A stretch of 32,457 bases of DNA from Chara braunii (GCA_003427395.1 BFEA01001071.1:3831-36287); one strand, 5' to 3'. Counted from the first letter of the stretch, positions 12,167 through 22,733 are shown. The notes: generated by a model not told the origin, from the letters alone. Translations and numbers: made by a program.

Positions 12167-15100
12167 TAACGAGCAGGTTTCTTCAGTGGCGCACTGACAA
12201 GATCATACAGAACCTCCCCACGTCCACCTTGGTCCCCTATACCACAACTCCCCCCATCTAAGTTCGAGGAAAAACATGGCAAGGGCCTTCTCATCGGAAG
12301 AGATTCGACCGTTGACGCTTTTGTGCTTCACGGTTAATCAGAAGCGCAGTTTGTCCTCCCTCATTGCAGACCTTTTCAGATTCAACAGTTCAGGGTTTAC
12401 GGTTTAAGGCATCCATAGACAAACACGTAACGGCCGAATTCACTACACTTTCCGGCCTACAGTTTAGGGTTCCAGGTTTAACGCAGGTTGTGCTTCATGT
12501 AATGGTCGAGTTCACTACAGTATAGAGTTCAGTGCTTAAGGTATTTACAACAAACGGATGGTACGATCTCTCATCCTGTTTATTGCATTCGATGATGTGT
12601 CAGGATCAACCAAGTTTGCACTAGCCACATGAATGCACGACGAGTGACTTTTCCCTGTTCTTCATATACTCAGCTTATGGGACAGACAAACCCCATTGAA
12701 TGTCGGGGCCACTGTACGGAGAAACTCCTGAGATTTAAGGGCGACATCAAGGACCAACCCATATCCGAGCTGCGACCTGCGTCTCAGACTATTCATCCTC
12801 CATAAACATGCAGTGTTCAATGCAGCCACTAAAGAAAGTTCGAGCGCAACTGTACACTGTTCTGTCTAAACCACCGTTACCTGAACACGGCATCGGCGCT
12901 CAACTTGCCAACAAGAACACAGATTACCCAAACATCTACATCTCATAGCGCTAACCCAATGGAAACATGAGCACTTGCTTGCCATGCTCAACCCCAATAG
13001 TGCGAGTTTGCAATTACTGCATTTCATACAGAAAATGGTGGACTGTCTGCCTAGCAGACTGACATCCAATCCATGATGTACCCACGAGGTCTTGGATGTC
13101 AGTAAATCCGAGTGGCAACAAACATATCGCTGGTAGAGACCCGTGCAAGGACCGAAATCTTCCCTGCTCAGGTGAGTAAACCCGACTCATTCACAATCTC
13201 TTTGCCGAGGGTATAAATTGCACAAAACACACTCAAATTCAATGTTTGGCAGAGTGTTCCCTCTGCCAATCACAATCAAAGACCGTTGGTTCTCATCGAA
13301 TAACGTGAAATGGAATATAGCTCATTCAGCTTCGGACTCCATAAAAATAGACTACATCAGGAAGAACCCCTCATAGTTCCACTCCCCAACAATATTACAT
13401 CTCGTGAGGGCGAAATCCTCACATGGAACCAACAAGTGTACATTAAGCTAGCATACTTCACTTCTTGTGAATTCTTCTCACTAATCTCACGACCAGCGGC
13501 AACCTCAGCCGAAAGATGGTAATTGGAAAAACTACTATTCAACGAATATGTCGTTGCTGATAAGAATTCTCCATCATAGGCTGCATTGATTACGCCGCAT
13601 CCGTTTTACCATTCACAAGCCACACGATTCAAACGCCATCAATGGTTCATTATCAGGATACTGGTTTACGCAATACATCCAATTCCTAAAGATCCGATCG
13701 CCAGAGCATTGATTCCTACGTTGGCACAACTTTTGGAAATTTCTACATACAATATAAACGTGGAATTCCGGAGAAGCGCCATCTGCTTTAGCCAAGCTTC
13801 AAGACCACACGTGCTATTGACAAAATATTCGCAGCCTCTGCACCGGCAAAGGAACATACAATGAACATGAAGTAAATCATACACGGCACACAGAAAAACA
13901 TTTCCACATACCAAAACCGTAATGATAGTACTTCTATAATCCGTTGGACCACACGATGCCATTGCCACATCGCCGCTCTCGCATACGTGTACAATGGTAA
14001 TGACACGTAGGACTACAGGATTATCCAAAATGCAATTACACCTCCAATTGCAGCAAAACCGCAGTGACAAAACTCCTATCATCCAATACGCATCTGCGAT
14101 CATCATACACCTCATCATGTCCAACTCAACACCCCATAGAACATTCCGGGATATGAGATTGGCAATGAGTGCGTCTATATCAAGCGGACAGTAAACGCCT
14201 GCTCAGCTGAGAAGATTCAACAATTGACCCGTTTTGCGTCACGATTATTCAGAAGCGCGGGTACAGCGGAGGACACCCTAATGAACATGGTGATACCATT
14301 CATCTCCTAATATGCCGCGTCGATTATAAGGAACAAATACACGGTGAAATTTCTCACTCCACGGACAATCTCCAAGAACACCAATATCAAGAAGTGAAGA
14401 GTAGATCGGTGGCAGTCCATAGCGATAGTGTAGTGGCATTCCAGGCTCCCGTCTCATTGTACCATTCTCAAAAGAAGCAGACATAGCCATAGGTCTATGT
14501 ACGCACCGCTAGTCGCCATGATGACATTTGTAGTCATCACGGCCGGCTTAATACCGTGCGACGAGTTGAACATCTAATTACACTGCCGACCATACCAGTA
14601 GTGCCTGTTTCATCATTCCACCACCCTGTCAATACACGTGACCTAAATTCATCTCGAATCAGGGGGGGTCTCTACGTCACAGGCTTCCACATCAAACCTA
14701 CCCCGATGAAATGGTACAGATTTCTGCAGGTACAGATCAAAAGTCTTCGAGAAAAGACAGCCTCAGATCACCGTTTGTCAAATTGGTTGTCGTGATATTC
14801 AACATCACAGGCTAAAACAATCACCTTGACCGCCATGGCACTTCGTTCCCTACCTTTCTCCTCGAAACCATTCCAACAAGAACACTGCCATTTCTGAGAT
14901 GATGTCATAACATACACCTCAGCAAGAAAAATACACCTCGCACAAGAATCCGAATCGCCATTTAAGGATTAGTTATCGACTTCATGAACACTGCATCCGA
15001 GATCTCTGACTGAACCACGGCCCCATACCAGGTACAGCCTTCGTACTCTTCCTATCATACAAATAGCCTCTTCACTTGAGGCATTATCCACCATCTAATA

Positions 15101-15206
15101 CACAACAACAGACACAAAGTAAGGATTAAGGTCCCCAGAATAACAACTTATGGAACCCTCTCCTCGAATCCAACTCAGTCCAGGCTGACTGTCGTGGCCC
15201 GAGCAA
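12167..15206. other. Mostly unassigned AT/CA-rich non-coding sequence
   Basis: There is no recognisable gene in about 3 kb. Small structures are present. About 50 bases at 12296-12349 recur at 14209-14259, sharing TCAGAAGCGC. A short motif close to TAACGGCCGAATTCACTACA recurs 70 bases apart near 12428 and 12500. There is also the hairpin at 13059-13102. The frames of up to 152 codons overlap each other on both strands and carry no motif I know. Confidence 0.45.
13059..13102. repeat. 11-bp perfect inverted repeat
   Basis: CTGACATCCAA (13059-13069) is the exact reverse complement of TTGGATGTCAG (13092-13102), with a 22-base loop. Its role is unknown. Confidence 0.75.
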
Positions 15207-15586
15207 NNNNNNNNNNNNNNNNNNNNNNNNNNNNNNNNNNNNNNNNNNNNNNNNNNNNNNNNNNNNNNNNNNNNNNNNNNNNNNNNNNNNNNNNNNNNNN
15301 NNNNNNNNNNNNNNNNNNNNNNNNNNNNNNNNNNNNNNNNNNNNNNNNNNNNNNNNNNNNNNNNNNNNNNNNNNNNNNNNNNNNNNNNNNNNNNNNNNNN
15401 NNNNNNNNNNNNNNNNNNNNNNNNNNNNNNNNNNNNNNNNNNNNNNNNNNNNNNNNNNNNNNNNNNNNNNNNNNNNNNNNNNNNNNNNNNNNNNNNNNNN
15501 NNNNNNNNNNNNNNNNNNNNNNNNNNNNNNNNNNNNNNNNNNNNNNNNNNNNNNNNNNNNNNNNNNNNNNNNNNNNNNNNNNNNNN
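15207..15586. other. Assembly gap (380 Ns)
   Basis: This is a continuous run of N. The motif ACGAGGACACTCG directly after the gap recurs at about 15695, so the gap lies in or beside a repeat. Confidence 0.99.
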
Positions 15587-15784
15587 ACGAGGACACTCGC
15601 ATTGGTGCCTGACCCGAGCAAATCGCCAATTCGTTATCAGTTGACACTACATTCTTCCCTGACCATTAACAGCTTAGAGCTGAGAACACAAACGACGAGG
15701 ACACTCGAATTGAAAGGCTGGCCGAGAACAAAACGACAGCCCCACCTGAAAGTAGCGGGGCCGATGGAGAAGCGATGAGGCATG

Positions 15785-16270
15785 AATGGAGGGAAGGAGG
15801 ACAGGCCGAAAGAGAGGGAGGTGCTGGTGTCTCTGTGGCGCGCACGAGCGGGTCGAAAAACGAAATTCAGCGTTACGTCCATGTGTTAAAAAAGAAAGAC
15901 GAAATGCACCCGCTAGGTTGGGCGCCAAGAAGGGCAAAGGGAGGGAGGGAAGGCGGAGCGCTAAGGAAGGAAAGAGGCAGGGAGGGCCGAGCAAGGAGGA
16001 AGGGAGGGAGGGAGGGAGGTTCGAGGGGGAAAGGCCACGGGAGGGAGGACGGATGGGGATGTGAGGAAGGAGTGGCCGAGGAAGGACCGAAAGAGGAGGG
16101 AGGGCCGAGGGAGGAGGAAGGGAGGAGGTCAAGCGGAGGTCGAAAGCAGAAAGGAAGTAGAGGGAGGAGGCAGGGAGGAGGAGAGCAGGCGGAGATCAGG
16201 CAGAGATTGGACGGACGGAATAAGGAGAGAGGTCACATGGAGGAAGGTAAGAGAAATGGAGACTCACTTG
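15785..16270. repeat. Purine-rich GGGA/GGAA low-complexity tract
   Basis: The plus strand is almost wholly A and G over nearly 500 bases, with GGGAGG and GAGGAAGG words. The open frames across it are low-complexity Arg/Glu/Gly products of the composition and not genes. At 16002-16016 four GGG runs are separated by single A residues, a canonical G-quadruplex motif. Confidence 0.85.
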
Positions 16271-16394
16271 AGTCAGCCACGCCAACGAAGCATCCAATCG
16301 ACAACGATAAACCAACAATGCGCAAGCCTTCGACCATGATTTAGCCCAGCCCTCCCGAGTTCCACAAAAGTAGACAATGCCTCAAGCACACGTT

Positions 16395-16770
16395 GCAGTA
16401 AGCCACGTAGAACTTCACGTAGCACGCAGGACAGTTCACGTAGCACCAATCTCAGGGAGCTCAACCTCGAATCAGGTAGCACCAACCTCACGAATCAAAT
16501 GGCTACAGCTGTAGCACAGAGAGAGAGACATGGAGAAGAACGAACCACGTAGCATGAAGCACGTAGCACCGAAGAAAGAACCACCTAGCAAGCACTGGCG
16601 AGCACGGCACGTATCGCCAAAGAACGAACCACGTAGCACCGGTAGCACAGAGGGAGAGAGAGAGAGAGAGAGAGATGGAGAACGAACCAGGTACCAAGCA
16701 CGAAGCACGTAGCACCGGCGAAGCATGTAGCACCAACGCACGAAAGACGAAGCACATAGCACCAAAGCTT
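16395..16770. repeat. Irregular cluster of ACGTAGCACC words
   Basis: About eleven copies of a GTAGCAC-type word, mostly CACGTAGCACC, occur at uneven spacing (for example near 16416, 16438, 16560, 16632, 16706 and 16725). They are often followed by CGAAG or AACGAACC. A GA microsatellite interrupts the cluster at about 16650-16674. It reads as a decayed minisatellite. The copy count was made by eye. Confidence 0.7.
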
Positions 16771-16897
16771 GAAGCCCAGCTCGTCGGACTTTCAGACCAA
16801 CTCACGTTGCACGTAGATCAGCTCGCGTCGCAGCGCAAAGCATCACCGAAACACGGAAGACGAGGCACATCCTACCGAAGCACACCGGTTAGAGAGA

Positions 16898-16913
16898 CAT
16901 AGAGAGAGAGAGA

Positions 16914-16963
<50 letters not shown>
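16898..16963. repeat. (GA)n microsatellite
   Basis: An interrupted run of GA dinucleotides, with the longest uninterrupted part at about 16920-16963. Confidence 0.95.
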
Positions 16964-16965
<2 letters not shown>

Positions 16966-17223
16966 GGGTAGCGATACGGTGCTACCGCCTTCTCCCGAAC
17001 ATAACACACATTCCCGGGCAGGTACAGCACAAATCAGGGTGCATTCCAGGGGGAAGAGGGTAGGGCTTCCCTCATGCACAAAAGGCGAAGTATGGCGGTG
17101 GTTTTTTTTTTTTCCCCTTCCAAAACTTTACAGATTTATTGCGGTGTACATGTCCATTTTCTAGGGTAATATTCATTCTCAATTTGCACATTTGGTGAAT
17201 AGGGGACCGATGCCCCTTCTTTT

Positions 17224-17440
17224 CCTGTTCGAGATCCACCGCCCGGCCCGCCTGCGCTACCCATGCCCGTTGTTTCTCCTGCTCGAGATCCACTGCCCGG
17301 CCAGCCGGATACCCCTTTTTTTCCTGTTCGAGATACACCGCCCGGCCGGCCGGCGATTCACTGGGCCTCGATACAATACACATGCCCGTTTTTTCCCTGC
17401 TCGAGATCCACTGCTCGGCCAGCCGGCGCCCACCGAGGTC
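17224..17440. repeat. Four-copy minisatellite, 45-73-bp spacing
   Basis: The motif CCTGYTCGAGATMCACYGC followed by YCGGCC starts at 17224, 17278, 17323 and 17396. Between copies there are T-rich runs and CATGCCCGTT words. No coding role is supported. Two related single-base tracts, a T run at 17101-17113 and an A run at 17459-17469, bracket the array. Confidence 0.85.
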
Positions 17441-17514
17441 CGCAGCCGCGAGGGGCGAAAAAAAAAAAACAAGAAAAATTTTCGAAATGACCCTGAATTT
17501 CGCGTTTATTTGCG

Positions 17515-17770
17515 GTGTGCCCCTCTGACGGCCGACTTACCTTGTCGTGCCCCTCAGACGACGACCCCTGGCGTCGTTTGGGCCTGAAAAACGTTTCAAA
17601 GGCCCCTACCGGTACCAGTACAAAATTTTTAGTATGCCCCTACCAGATGGCCGTTGAGAACCAGCACAAAAGTTTCCCATATGCGCTTATTGGTACCGTC
17701 CATCTTTCCATCGAGCCCCTGTGGCCGTTGTTGACACTCAGTCTTTCCCCTGGCCCGGGAGAGATGCTAC
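17515..17770. repeat. Degenerate GCCCCT-word repeat
   Basis: GCCCCT or close variants recur at intervals of roughly 25-70 bases (near 17518, 17550, 17600, 17635 and 17715), some followed by ACCRGATGGCCGTTG- or GACGGCCGAC-like sequence. It looks like a worn-down tandem repeat. The plus-strand frame across it has no motif I recognise. Confidence 0.45.
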
Positions 17771-17805
17771 CGGGGCATATCAGAAATTTGGCGATGAACA
17801 TGAAC

Positions 17806-18626
17806 ACACACACACACACACACACACACCACACACACACACACAGACGCGCGCGCATGCATGGGCGATGACACCAAGAAGACAGCCATGGTGATGGTTA
17901 GGAGGTCGACAATCGAGGAGGAGGAGAGGGAGGGATGACGAGGAGAAAGTTGGAGGAGGGAGGAACGAGGGAAGAGGAGGGAAGAGGAGGAACGAGGGAA
18001 GAGGAGGGAAGAGGAGGAACGAGGGAAGAGGAGGGAAGAGGAGGAACGAGGGAAGAGGAGGGAAGAGGAGTAACGAGGGAAGAGGAGGGAAGAGGAGGAA
18101 CGAGGGAAGAGGATGGAAAGGAGTAGGGAGGACAAAGACTATGACGATGACGGAGCCGACGAGGATAGAGGATGGAGGCTGGAGGAGAAAAGAGGAGAGC
18201 GACGAGCATGGATGGAGGAGGAGGGAGGAGGGCGATAAGCATGGATGGAGGAGGGAGGAGGGCAATAAGCATGCATGGAGGAGGAGGGAAGAGGAGCATA
18301 CACACACACACACACACATACGCAGACGCGCACACATGCATGGGCGATGACGCCAAGAAGACAGCCACAGTGATGAATAGGAGGTCGACAACCGAGGAGG
18401 TGGAGAGGGAGGGGTGACGAGGAGAAAGTTGGAGGAGGGAGGAACGAGGGAATAGGAGGGGAAGAGGAGTAGGGAAGACAAGGACTCGGACGAGGATAGA
18501 GGATGGAGGCTGGACTAGAAGAGAGGAGAGCGGCGAGGACGGAGAAGGAGGAGGAGGGAGGAGGGCGATGCGCATGGATGGAGGAGGAGGGAGGAGGGCA
18601 ATGAGCATGGACACACACACACACAC
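17806..18626. repeat. Large tandem duplication with (CA)n starts
   Basis: Unit 1 (about 17806-18299) and unit 2 (about 18300-18610) both open with a CA microsatellite. Both then carry GCATGCATGGGCGATGAC, a CCAAGAAGACAGCC motif, AGGAGGTCGACAA and purine-rich sequence ending in GAGCATGGATGGAGGAGG-like repeats. A third CA tract (18611-18626) begins a further, truncated unit. Unit 1 is longer because of the 27-bp array inside it. The long minus-strand frame through the region (17898-18845) is a low-complexity extension of the LINE frame and not a gene. Confidence 0.85.
17961..18121. repeat. 27-bp tandem array, about six copies
   Basis: The unit begins AGGAACGAGGGAAGAGGAGG. Copies start at 17961, 17988, 18015, 18042, 18069 and 18096, the last incomplete. 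Copies 1-4 are identical by eye, and copy 5 has one change (AGTAACG). Because 27 is a multiple of three, frames stay open on both strands. The near identity points to recent expansion. Confidence 0.95.
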
Positions 18627-18696
18627 ACGCGTGCACGCTCCCCTTCTCACGGTAGCTGTATGCACTCCAACACATCGATCACCGATGCAGCGGACT

Positions 18697-20082
18697 CGAA
18701 GACTCACGATAGCCCGACCTTTCACAAATGCACCTTGATATGCTTTCACCGGGTCCGGGAGAACTACTGCCAATCTTCGAGCCATTGCCTTCGCCAGGAT
18801 CTTATACGACGCATTTAAAAGGGTGATGGGTCTCCAGTTACGCACGTTCTTCTTATCCCCCTTCTTGTATAACAGAGTGATTGTCCCACGTCACATGTCC
18901 TCCGTTAGTGATCCTCCTTCCAGGATCTTGTTGAATAGCCTGAGCAGAATCGGGCCCACCTGGTCCCAAGTGGCCTGGTAGAACTCCACTGGGAGACCAT
19001 CATCTCTCGGCGCTTTTCCTTTGGCCATGTCTGCGACTGCCTCCTTGAGCTCTTCCAGGGTCAATGGTCTGTCCAAGGACAGACGTTGATCTTGTTTAAA
19101 GCGATGTGGGGAGGACTGCCAGAGGTTCCCTTCAGCTTGCAGATCTGCCAAGGATTCTTCTGCCGGCATTCGTGATGTCAAAATATCGTTGTAGTACTCA
19201 GTTGCATAGACTGTCATGACCTCAGTGTCCTCTGCAATGTCCGTCTGCGAGTTGAACGGATGCTCTAAGGCTCTGATCACACTGTGAGTTCTAGCCGGAC
19301 ACAGTCTCTGAAACGTTTCTTTGGACATTCTGTCAACTTGCGCCATGCCCCGCTCGCTGGCTCTTTTGGCCCATACTTCTTGTTGACGTATCTGCAGCAC
19401 ATCCCACTTCCTAAGCCATTCATCTTTTCTCCTTTCCCAATAAATGTCTGTGAAGGGGTCTTCCCCGATCCTGCTCTCCACTTCCATCACTATCTGCCTA
19501 CATTCTCATTCCTCTTTATTGCGTTCCCTGACCAGGATTCTTGAAAAGGCATCAAGGGCTCTCGTGACTATCCTGTAGCCCAATTGGACCCATTCCTCTT
19601 CAGTGTCAAACCAGTCTTTGGTTTGCTCCCAGTCTTTCCAATGCTTCTTACACCATTCCACCACTCCCGGTATCTACAGATTTTTTGTGTTCAGTCTGAA
19701 AGGACCTGCTACCCTCTTTAGGCTCTCCCCCACTCTGAATTCCACCATCACTGGCCAGTGGTCAGATAGCGGTGTAGGGCACACTTCAGCTTCCAGCGCT
19801 GTCTCTCACGCTTCCCCTTTCGTGAGGATCAAGTCCAAACGCCTACTGGCTGGTTCTCTGTCTTCCAGATGTTGACCAAAACGCCAGGTAAAGCCAGGAG
19901 AATCTGGGTGCAGCATGCGATATGTGTTTGTGAGCATATATTCCTTCAGAAAACGGGTTAGTAAGATAGCATCAGTTTTCCTTGGGCCCGGTACCGGAGA
20001 GTCGAGTCGGGGTCACAATGTAGTGTTGAAGTCCCCTGCAATCACCATGTGTTCCCCTTCGGGGATCTCATTGGGGAGATCT
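18697..20082 (-). pseudogene. LINE retrotransposon relic 1: endonuclease and early RT
   Basis: This is part of a LINE ORF2. In intact elements the endonuclease nicks target DNA and the reverse transcriptase copies the element RNA from that nick. One minus-strand frame shows the C-terminal half of an APE/EEP endonuclease, with GDFN at 20025-20036 and SDHWPV at 19749-19766, both catalytic-site motifs. A linker then leads to the RT N-terminal region (VEFYQATWDQVGP, LLYKKGDKK, RNWRPITLLNASYKILAK and GAFVKGRAI). Five in-frame stops interrupt it, at 20013, 19806, 19674, 19506 and 18891; four of them are TGA. The endonuclease N-terminus is cut off at a (GA)n tract. The RT ends near 18697, before catalytic motif A, and runs into CA/GA-rich repeats. 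No frameshift is needed across about 1.3 kb. Confidence 0.93.

Positions 20083-20152
<70 letters not shown>
20083..20152. repeat. (GA)n microsatellite at the LINE 1 truncation point
   Basis: About 35 GA units, nearly uninterrupted, lie immediately beyond the last recognisable LINE 1 codons, so the truncation or rearrangement point coincides with the tract. Confidence 0.95.
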
Positions 20153-20159
<7 letters not shown>

Positions 20160-20162
20160 GGG

Positions 20163-20430
20163 ACCTTACCTGTTGACGGTGACAGGGGGAGCAACGACCG
20201 AAAGGTAAGGTTTTACTTTCTTTTTTTTTTAATTTATTTTTTTTTTAGTTCTTTTTTTTTGGTTCCCCTCCGTTTTTTTTTTCTTAGGGGTTTGGGGAGT
20301 TGCACCGCTCTGAAAAGGGCGGCCGTTCATTTCGAACGACAGGGTGCCCCTGCACAAGAGAAACGAGGGGGCAGGAGGGGTAAAAAGAAAAAAAAGGAAA
20401 AAAAAAAAGAAAGTAAGGAAAGGGGGAGAG
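20163..20430. repeat. Poly-T/poly-A foldback
   Basis: ACCTTACCT (20163-20171) pairs perfectly with AGGTAAGGT (20203-20211). Next, TTACTTTC plus ten T (20213-20230) pairs with ten A plus GAAAGTAA (20399-20416), an 18-bp stem. The long loop holds further T runs, GGCGGCCGTTC and a CGTTC/GAACG stem. On the plus strand the left arm is T-rich and the right arm A-rich. Frames across it are low complexity. Confidence 0.8.
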
Positions 20431-20441
20431 AGAAAAATGTA

Positions 20442-20788
20442 ACGGCCGCGAATGTGGCTGCGGCCGTGGGACAGGTGCAGCCCCCAGAAGCTTCTAGGGG
20501 CTGATGAGACTGCACCTGTTCAATTGAACAGGCTGCAGACAATGGTTGGGTACAACCATTTCATGGAGCATGTGGCCTGCGGGAAAGGCCAGATGCTTCC
20601 GGGAATGGATGACCTTGGATCCCGTAGGGGACAACCAAAGCTCAGAGCTCCTGGCCATCGATTTAAATCAAGGGTCAGGAGCTCTGACGAATTTTTGTCT
20701 GGCTGTGGGCAAGGCAGCTGCCCACATGCTTTCGGCTAGCAGCCTCACACTTGTGGCAGTGCTGCTGGGACATTCACTTGAGTGAATG
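20442..20788. repeat. Run of about ten adjacent palindromes
   Basis: Almost every base lies in or between short inverted repeats: ACGGCCGC/GCGGCCGT (20442/20460); a 26-base palindrome with one mismatch centred on AGAAGCTTCT (20478-20503); CCTGTTCAATTGAACAGG (20515-20532, perfect); AATGGTTG/CAACCATT (20541/20553); GCATGTGGCCT/AGGCCAGATGC (20568/20586, one mismatch); TTCCGGGAA (20597); CCTTGG-TCCC/GGGA-CCAAAG (20613-20640, one mismatch); TCAGAGCTCCTG/CAGGAGCTCTGA (20642/20676) enclosing GATTTAAATC; TGTGGGCA/TGCCCACA (20704/20719); AGCAGC/GCTGCT (20738/20761); CATTCACT/AGTGAATG (20771/20781). ACAGGTGCAG (20471) also pairs with CTGCACCTGT (20510). No motif is shared between the palindromes. The overlapping plus-strand frames have no recognisable protein content. 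Confidence 0.9.
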
Positions 20789-21049
20789 CTGGTTGGCTGC
20801 TGCTGTGGGGCGGTGCTGCCGATGGAGATGCAGGAGTGGAGAATGGAGGTCTGCAGTATGATGGAAGATGTTGCTGGAGGAGGAGAAGAGAGGCAGCCAT
20901 AGCCAAGGGTTGGAGGCTCTCTGCCCCATCCTCGTACTGGTGCGGTGGCGGTAGGGCTGTGTCAGGTCCGGACGGTGCGGCAAGCGACACCTATTTCAGT
21001 AGGGTTGTGTTGTCGGATTGTCGTCGCGGCATCAAGACCTTCCTGAGGG

Positions 21050-21357
21050 AAGGTGCTGCCAGATTTGATGCGTGGCGCCGCTGTGTTTTTTTTTGTGAGT
21101 ATGGGAAGGTGTTGCCTGCACAGCGGGGCAGCGACAATTATTTTTGTAGCGGTGCAGAGGAGGCTCTGCCCATTTTGCACGGCGGCAGCAGTGTATTCTT
21201 GGCAATGACGTTGAAGCGCTCCCAGATTTTTGCGACGGCGGCACTGGTTTTAACGACAGTGATGTGAAAGCGCTGCCGGTTTTTCACGGCGGTTGCAGCA
21301 GTCGCACTTTAATGCTGCCGAGATTGGCGGTGGTATCGGCGTTATTTTTTGGGGGGT
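21050..21357. repeat. Degenerate tandem array with ~53-bp period
   Basis: A motif close to GAAGCGCTGCCAGATTTTT is followed about 20 bases later by GGCGGCAGCAGTG-like sequence. Units start at about 21050, 21106, 21160, 21213, 21266 and 21311, giving spacings of 56, 54, 53, 53 and 45. Related words at 20811 and 20911 and at 21358-21540 suggest the array was once longer. The 161-codon frame over this region is Gly/Ala/Trp-rich and I do not consider it a gene. Confidence 0.75.
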
Positions 21358-22733
21358 TATGCTGGCGGCACGTCGACAACACTATTGTAAGGGAACATGT
21401 TGCGAATCTTTGCGTCACAGTGGAGGCAGTTTTCTGTATGTGATCTGGCGGTGGTGTTGTGGGACAGCCATGGTACCAGTTTTGACGGCGCAGCAAGCAG
21501 TGGTCCGCCGTTATTTTTGTGGTGTGCGGCGGTTATGGTGGACCTCGGTGTGGTCTAGAGGTTGGGCAAACGCTGGTGCGTGGTTGGGACTGTGCGGTAG
21601 TAGTGCGTGGGTCGATGGCATGCAGAAAGTGCGGAGCGGTTGCACGCGGCAAAGTAATTATGGGGCTCGCGACACTTGCGGGTTTCACTGGGGGCCACCT
21701 TTATTTTATTTTTTTGTTGTGCGTACTGCAAGCGGTTTTGAGTTCTGGACCATCTGGTATTGCGGGCGATAGTATGGGATTGCATTGAGTCTATCCAGGA
21801 CCATTTCGGGACTAGGTGGGACTAGTTGTTGTGATCGGGACTAGCACGTTGGTGTGGTAATTGAGAGTGGACGTGATGAGAGGCGGCGTGGACTTGCGGC
21901 TGGTTGGGGAATATCTTTGGTGGTCAGGGTGCAATTGAGACTGTGCTAGGACGACACGATACATTGGAATTTTTTATCATGGGAGCGCCCTCTTTAAGGG
22001 TTAATCATCTCAGTGGGCCCAACCCTTGGTGTGATTGGGCACTTGAAGAAGGGCACGGACCGTCATTCAAGAGAAAGACCACAACTTATGAGTTGTGTAC
22101 CGCATATTTTTCTATGGCGATTATTTTCTTCTGATTGGAGTATTACCCGATTTTCTTGAGTGGGCCGGACCAAACTTCACTCGAGGTCAGTTGAATGACT
22201 CAGATTTCCCGTCACATCTGTGTGAACCCACACTTTGCTTGACCCTATTGTTTTGAACGATCGAAATAAAAGATAGAGAAAGTTGTGCTAATCATGCATA
22301 TGAATGGGAAGGTCTGACGTAAGTCTGGGATTGTACCGTTTTCTTTTGAACTTGTTTTCTATGCATGTTGTGCATGTAGGTAGAAGGATAATTGCAAAGG
22401 AGATTGATTGTGCCTATTTGAGATGAAGAAAAGGACCGTCCTCTTTCTATCTTTCACCTGCCTGCATGACAAAAGTACTTGAATTTTAAAGTGAATAATT
22501 TCAATGGTGCCGTGAAGGAAAATTTGTGAATACAATGATGAATAGAAACAAACAGACTTAGTCGTCTCCAAAGGAAAGACCCTTTCTATCCCGAACGACC
22601 TTATTTGCCTAAACCTGTCCAAATGATTCTCGTTCTCTATCTCCTTCGATGTTTTTTCGTCCAAGATACCTTGAACTCAAGAGAAATAAGAATAACTAAG
22701 AGTTAGTTGCAGTGGACACATTCTCAGAGGAAA
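21358..22733. other. Unassigned sequence between the two LINE relics
   Basis: The left part is G/T-rich and continues the style of the 53-bp array. GGGACTAG occurs three times at 21808, 21818 and 21837. From about 22140 the sequence is AT-rich. A minus-strand frame at 22359-22664 (101 codons) has no recognisable domain. I see no gene or RNA gene, and no 5' region of LINE relic 2 that I could identify. Confidence 0.4.

Noticed and set aside
12390-12545. Degenerate plant telomere sequence (TTTAGGG-like words)
   Set aside because: Words such as CAGTTTAGGGTT and AGGGTTTACGGTTTA occur only singly and out of register.
15126-15778. Frames of 148-194 codons around 15.2-15.7 kb
   Set aside because: They are almost entirely made of Ns from the gap.
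15775-16344. 189-codon Arg/Glu/Gly-rich protein
   Set aside because: It is a translation of the purine-rich tract; neighbouring frames are open as well, as expected from composition.
17898-18845. 315-codon minus-strand gene
   Set aside because: Only its first part is LINE RT sequence; the rest is repeat-encoded low complexity (Pro/Ser/Leu, Cys-Val runs from CA repeats).
20782-21267. 161-codon plus-strand frame
   Set aside because: It lies over the 53-bp degenerate array, with alternative frames equally open and no recognisable domain.
22359-22664. 101-codon minus-strand frame
   Set aside because: It lies in AT-rich sequence without a recognised domain, and I saw nothing nearby to support a gene.
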